Positions 41,364 through 44,409 of a stretch of 44,409 bases of DNA are shown one piece after another. The translations under genes were made by a program, and so were the position numbers. The stretch comes from Candidatus Poribacteria bacterium (lineage in GTDB: Bacteria > Poribacteria > WGA-4E > PCPOR2b), in NCBI GenBank assembly GCA_022822785.1, contig JAJEAL010000009.1, positions 1 to 44,409 on the forward strand, written 5' to 3'. The notes below the pieces were generated by a model, which was not told the origin of the DNA, did no database searches, and worked only from the letters and a program-made list of their open reading frames with translations. Every line of letters starts with the position of its first letter. Within the stretch, counting starts at the first letter, position 1.

Positions 41364-42149
41364 ATGACACCGGATGTGGCACTTGATAAACGAAACCAAT
41401 TAACTCAGGACGGATATTGTGTTGTTGACAACATCTTGACCCAAGACTTTCTCGAAGAACTGCGGCAAACGTCAGATCGGATGCTGGACGCTGTAGAACA
41501 TCCGCCACACTGGAAGTATCAAGGCTCAGACCTTCACGTGAAAGGCACCGATGAGCCGGCAATTGACCGCCTCATCCACTGGCAGCCGACGCGCAACGCG
41601 TTGGACGAGATGGGCCTGGGTGATTTTAAGTCGACCGGCGGGTTCATCATCTTGAGCAAGCCTCCGGGTGGACCGCCTCTGTATTGGCACCAAGATTGGA
41701 TGGGATGGAACGACCCAATCAGCACTGCCCCGTGGCCCCAGTATCTATTTCTCTCCTACTACCTGATAGATACTACCCTTGAAAACGGCTGTTTTCGGAT
41801 TATCCCTGGCACACATTTGAAGCGTATCCCCTTGCACAATCGGTTGGTACAAGCTCATGCACAGGGCGGCTACTATGTAGAAGATGATGATCCATATATG
41901 TTTTGTGACCATCCCGATGCAATCGATTTGCCGGTGAAAGCGGGATCGCTCGTGATTGCGGAGGGACGGGTGCTGCACGCGGCACGAGGCAATCAGAGCA
42001 ATCAACGGCGCACACTGCTCCTCGGTTGGCACACTCGTCCACCGACATCACCGGATTATTGGACCGGTGATGTGCCTGAAGTCATTAAAAATCGCGATCC
42101 GGATGCCATATACGAAGCGACGCGTGAACCGGGGGAATATCTCGTCTGA
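41364..42149 (+). CDS. Phytanoyl-CoA dioxygenase (PhyH) family protein
   Basis: This 261-residue Fe(II)/2-oxoglutarate-dependent oxygenase has the facial triad H109-Q-D111 (LYWHQDWMGW) and distal H205 (EGRVLHAARGN). An arginine for 2-oxoglutarate is in NQRRTLLLGWH. The family hydroxylates diverse small molecules, and the substrate here is unknown. It lies 55 bp after the S1P-lyase-like gene behind AGGAGG. Confidence 0.9.
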   Translation: MTPDVALDKRNQLTQDGYCVVDNILTQDFLEELRQTSDRMLDAVEHPPHWKYQGSDLHVKGTDEPAIDRLIHWQPTRNALDEMGLGDFKSTGGFIILSKPPGGPPLYWHQDWMGWNDPISTAPWPQYLFLSYYLIDTTLENGCFRIIPGTHLKRIPLHNRLVQAHAQGGYYVEDDDPYMFCDHPDAIDLPVKAGSLVIAEGRVLHAARGNQSNQRRTLLLGWHTRPPTSPDYWTGDVPEVIKNRDPDAIYEATREPGEYLV

Positions 42150-42202
42150 AGAGTGATGATAATGTTAGCACCTTAGAATTGAAAAGGAGGAGGAATTGGA
42201 TC

Positions 42203-43174
42203 ATGAAACTCGGAATTGGATTCGGTCAGGCTGCCCTAACGGAAGAGAATCTTCAGTACGCTAAACAGCTCGGCGTATCCCACGTTATCATACACGGTCC
42301 CCGCTTTGGAGAACAAGGTGTGTTGGAGTTCATAGAATTACTGAGAGTCCGAAAGTTTATCGAATCACACGGTCTGGAGGTCGCCGGTATTGAAAATCTA
42401 CCACGGGATCACTGGGACAAGGTCCTCCACGGCGCCCCCGGGCGTGATGAACAGATTGAGAAAATTTCTGAAACGATTGAGAATATGGGCAAAGCGGGAA
42501 TCCCAATCCTCGGTTACTATTTCAGTATCGCTGGGGTGTGGGGACATTGGCGTGCCTACGATAGTGGTGGTGGACGCGGCGACGCCGGACTCAAGAGCTT
42601 CGACTACGACCTCGTGAAAGATGCGCCGGTTATGGAAACAGGCCGAGTGAGCGTTGAGGAGATGTGGGATCGCTTGACGTACTTTCTGGAACGTGTTGTC
42701 CCAGTTGCAGAAAGTGCTGGTGTTAAGCTGGCAGCGCATCAGGATGATCCACCGGCGGAAGAATTGCGCGGGACAGGACGGCTCCTGACAAGTCACGAGG
42801 GAATGAGGCGGCTGATTGAAGCGGTGCCGAGTCCAAGCAATGGATTGGAATTTTGCCAGGGAACCGTCGCGGAGATGGGACCGGATCGAGCAGTAGACGC
42901 CATCCGTTATTTCGGTGGGCAGGGGAAAATTTTCTACGTCCACTTCCGCAACGTTAGAGGTCAGTTTCCAAAGTTCGATGAGGTTTTCATTGACGAAGGG
43001 GATGTTGATATGTTTGAAGCCATGCGCGCCTACAAAGAGGTTGGCTTCGATGGCGTCATTATTCCTGATCACGCTCCCCGTGTGGCAGGCGACAGCGGCC
43101 ATCGGCGTCAAGGCGTAACATTTGCGCTGGGATACATGCGGGCGTTAATGCAGATGGTTGAGAAATTGCCCTAG
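42203..43174 (+). CDS. Mannonate dehydratase-like (UxuA family) protein
   Basis: This 323-residue TIM-barrel protein keeps the UxuA-like AAHQDDPPAEELRG, LEFCQGTVAEMG, FYVHFRNVRG and VIIPDHAPR. In contrast to the gene at 38922, its DDPP motif is intact. A mannonate or related D-aldonate dehydration is the likely reaction. The start is the ATG at 42203 preceded by GGAGGAGGA; the frame is also open from 42179. The Gfo/Idh/MocA oxidoreductase that follows fits a sugar-acid catabolic set. Confidence 0.85.
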   Translation: MKLGIGFGQAALTEENLQYAKQLGVSHVIIHGPRFGEQGVLEFIELLRVRKFIESHGLEVAGIENLPRDHWDKVLHGAPGRDEQIEKISETIENMGKAGIPILGYYFSIAGVWGHWRAYDSGGGRGDAGLKSFDYDLVKDAPVMETGRVSVEEMWDRLTYFLERVVPVAESAGVKLAAHQDDPPAEELRGTGRLLTSHEGMRRLIEAVPSPSNGLEFCQGTVAEMGPDRAVDAIRYFGGQGKIFYVHFRNVRGQFPKFDEVFIDEGDVDMFEAMRAYKEVGFDGVIIPDHAPRVAGDSGHRRQGVTFALGYMRALMQMVEKLP

Positions 43175-43269
43175 CGGATGATCGATAAATCAAGTTGCTT
43201 AGCGTAGTAGGGATAACCCTTGGGATTGCCCTGCTCCGGCTGAAATCAATGTCAGGTTAGGAGAACTAT

Positions 43270-44232
43270 ATGAACAAAGTCAAGATCGCCCTAATTGGTG
43301 GCGGTGGTATGGCAAATGGGGTTCATTACCCCTCGCTCGCAGAATTTGACGATGTGGAACTGGTCGGCTTGTGCGATTTAATCCCATCGAAATTACAAGC
43401 TACAGCTGAGCGGTTTCAGATCGAAAACGCTTTCACGGACTACAAGCAGATGCTGGAAACGACCAGTCCAGATGCTGTCTACATCTTGATGCCACCACAG
43501 CATCTATTTGCCCCGGTCATTCATTGCCTATCCCAAGGACACCACGTTTTTATCGAAAAACCGCCTGGCGTAACGCTTCATCAGATTAAGGAGATGACAT
43601 TGGCAGCTGAGCGGCATAACTGTAAAACGATGGTCGGATTTAACCGACGCTTTATTCCCCTCATGCGCCAAGTCAAGGAAATTGTGGAAGCAAAAGGCCC
43701 CATCATCCAATGTATGTCTACATTCCACAAAAACTCCCCGAACGCACTATATTACGATGGTATCATTGATGTGTTGACCTGCGATGCTATCCACGCTGTC
43801 GATGCTCTCCGTTGGATGGGCGGCGGGGCAGTCAAGGCGGTGGCGAGCGATATTAACAGCTTCGGTTCGGATCGGGAAAACAGTTTCAACGCCATAGTTA
43901 AGTTTGACAGCGGTGCGTCAGGCTATCTCTGCACCAATTGGGCAGTCGGTGGACGTATCCATATTTTTGAGATGCACGCTCCCGGTATCTCTGCGTATAT
44001 TAATCCGGACGTAGGGGGCAGCGCTGTTATCCATAGCGGTGGGGGTATCCAAGAAATTACAACCGTTGAGGCAGCGGGAACGGATGCGAATCACAAGGCT
44101 TATGGGTTCTACGGCGAAGGTCGCCATTTCGTGGATTGTATTCAGGAAGACCGCCAGCCAGACACCTGCTTTGCGGATGCGGTCAAGAGTATGGAGCTCG
44201 TTCAGGAGATTTACCGGAATCGGATCGATTGA
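43270..44232 (+). CDS. Gfo/Idh/MocA family oxidoreductase
   Basis: This 320-residue NAD(P)-dependent sugar oxidoreductase has nucleotide-binding ALIGGGGMANGVHYPSL, VFIEKPPGVTL (EKP motif with catalytic lysine) and VGFNRRF. The C-terminal domain with DVLTCDAIHAVDALRWMGG provides the D-x-x-x-H site. It probably oxidises a cyclic sugar or inositol-like substrate. It follows the UxuA-like gene by 95 bp behind TAGGAG. Confidence 0.9.
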   Translation: MNKVKIALIGGGGMANGVHYPSLAEFDDVELVGLCDLIPSKLQATAERFQIENAFTDYKQMLETTSPDAVYILMPPQHLFAPVIHCLSQGHHVFIEKPPGVTLHQIKEMTLAAERHNCKTMVGFNRRFIPLMRQVKEIVEAKGPIIQCMSTFHKNSPNALYYDGIIDVLTCDAIHAVDALRWMGGGAVKAVASDINSFGSDRENSFNAIVKFDSGASGYLCTNWAVGGRIHIFEMHAPGISAYINPDVGGSAVIHSGGGIQEITTVEAAGTDANHKAYGFYGEGRHFVDCIQEDRQPDTCFADAVKSMELVQEIYRNRID

Positions 44233-44301
44233 GAAGTTGTTCTAGCTTCAGTCGAACAGTGGCCCAATAATAGACTAAAAATCTGAAAGGCAGGAACTTT
44301 C

Positions 44302-44409
44302 ATGGCAGAACCTGAGTTTTCTCAGCATCCAACGGAGATATTTGGTTATGCCTTTACTGACCTCACTTTGGAAGCAGAGACAGCACGTAATAATCAGTTC
44401 TGTCCATTC
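44302..44409 (+). CDS. Possible NotI-family restriction endonuclease (5' fragment)
   Basis: The frame is open from the ATG at 44302 to the window edge (36 codons). A purine-rich AAGGCAGGAA lies upstream. Visible residues include EIFGYAFTDLTLEAETARN followed by NQFCPF. This resembles the beginning of NotI-type restriction endonucleases, where an (E)FFG... segment, a STEAARND-like helix and CPF with the first iron-binding cysteine occur. The remaining cysteines and the catalytic core are outside the window, so this is tentative. Confidence 0.45.
   Translation, partial: MAEPEFSQHPTEIFGYAFTDLTLEAETARNNQFCPF

Noticed and set aside
42398-43111. A 237-residue minus-strand frame
   Set aside because: It is antisense to the UxuA-like gene with all its metal-site motifs; no independent support.
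1-44409. CRISPR arrays, tRNA and rRNA genes
   Set aside because: No regularly spaced direct repeats, no tRNA T-loop/acceptor pattern and no rRNA-like conserved stretch were noticed on reading; a covariance-model scan would be decisive.

Overview
The window is a bacterial chromosomal segment of roughly 50% GC. Strong ribosome-binding sites precede most genes, and no rRNA, tRNA, phage or CRISPR sequence is visible. The mix of families points to Candidatus Poribacteria or a close relative in the FCB neighbourhood: a PorV/PorQ-type outer-membrane protein, a DUF5683-type protein, internalin-like leucine-rich-repeat proteins, a phytanoyl-CoA dioxygenase-like enzyme, mannonate-dehydratase-like, mandelate-racemase-like and Gfo/Idh/MocA proteins, a Uma2 nuclease, and many short dispersed palindromes. 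The lineage is an inference from gene content, not from a marker gene.

Layout. 1-2559 (minus strand): a secreted LRR / Ig-like / LRR protein, cut by the window edge, behind an FRG-TPR protein. 2873-5289: a zinc alcohol dehydrogenase and a BNR/sialidase-like protein separated by an inverted-repeat element. 5422-11430 (plus): a B12-binding radical SAM enzyme, a fused double-ATPase ECF transporter subunit, EcfT, and an NtrC-type regulator with an altered GAFTGA loop. 11616-17298 (plus): Uma2 nuclease, propionyl-CoA synthetase-like enzyme, GH32 hydrolase, a 100-bp MITE-like element and a 2-hydroxyacid dehydrogenase. 17428-19097 (minus): a nucleosidase coupled to a ketopantoate-reductase-like protein. 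19295-23914 (plus): M14 carboxypeptidase, enolase-superfamily enzyme and an orphan molybdopterin subunit.

24055-29150 (plus) is the most coherent pathway. An EgtB/SenA-type sulfoxide (or selenoxide) synthase is followed by the histidine trimethylase EgtD and then, within tens of bases, by an ABC ATPase and a substrate-binding-protein/permease fusion of the betaine/EgtUV class. This looks like synthesis plus transport of a histidine betaine, either ergothioneine or selenoneine.

29293-36308 contains a small unknown protein on the plus strand. On the minus strand are the DUF5683-type and PorV-like pair, MsrB, a Rieske protein, and an overlapping HEPN-like / P-loop ATPase pair just downstream of a long palindrome; the function of that pair is not recognised and it may be a defence or toxin-antitoxin-like module. 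An amidohydrolase closes this block. 36757-44232 (plus) is mostly catabolic: acetolactate-synthase-like enzyme, a decayed BrnT toxin start joined to an antitoxin-like gene, two divergent mannonate-dehydratase-like proteins, an S1P-lyase-like PLP enzyme, a PhyH dioxygenase and a Gfo/Idh/MocA oxidoreductase. The right edge cuts a gene whose first 36 residues resemble NotI-family restriction endonucleases.

Several families of short dispersed repeats occupy the spaces between genes. One hairpin family sits 33-52 bp beyond stop codons in all three of its copies and may serve as a terminator.
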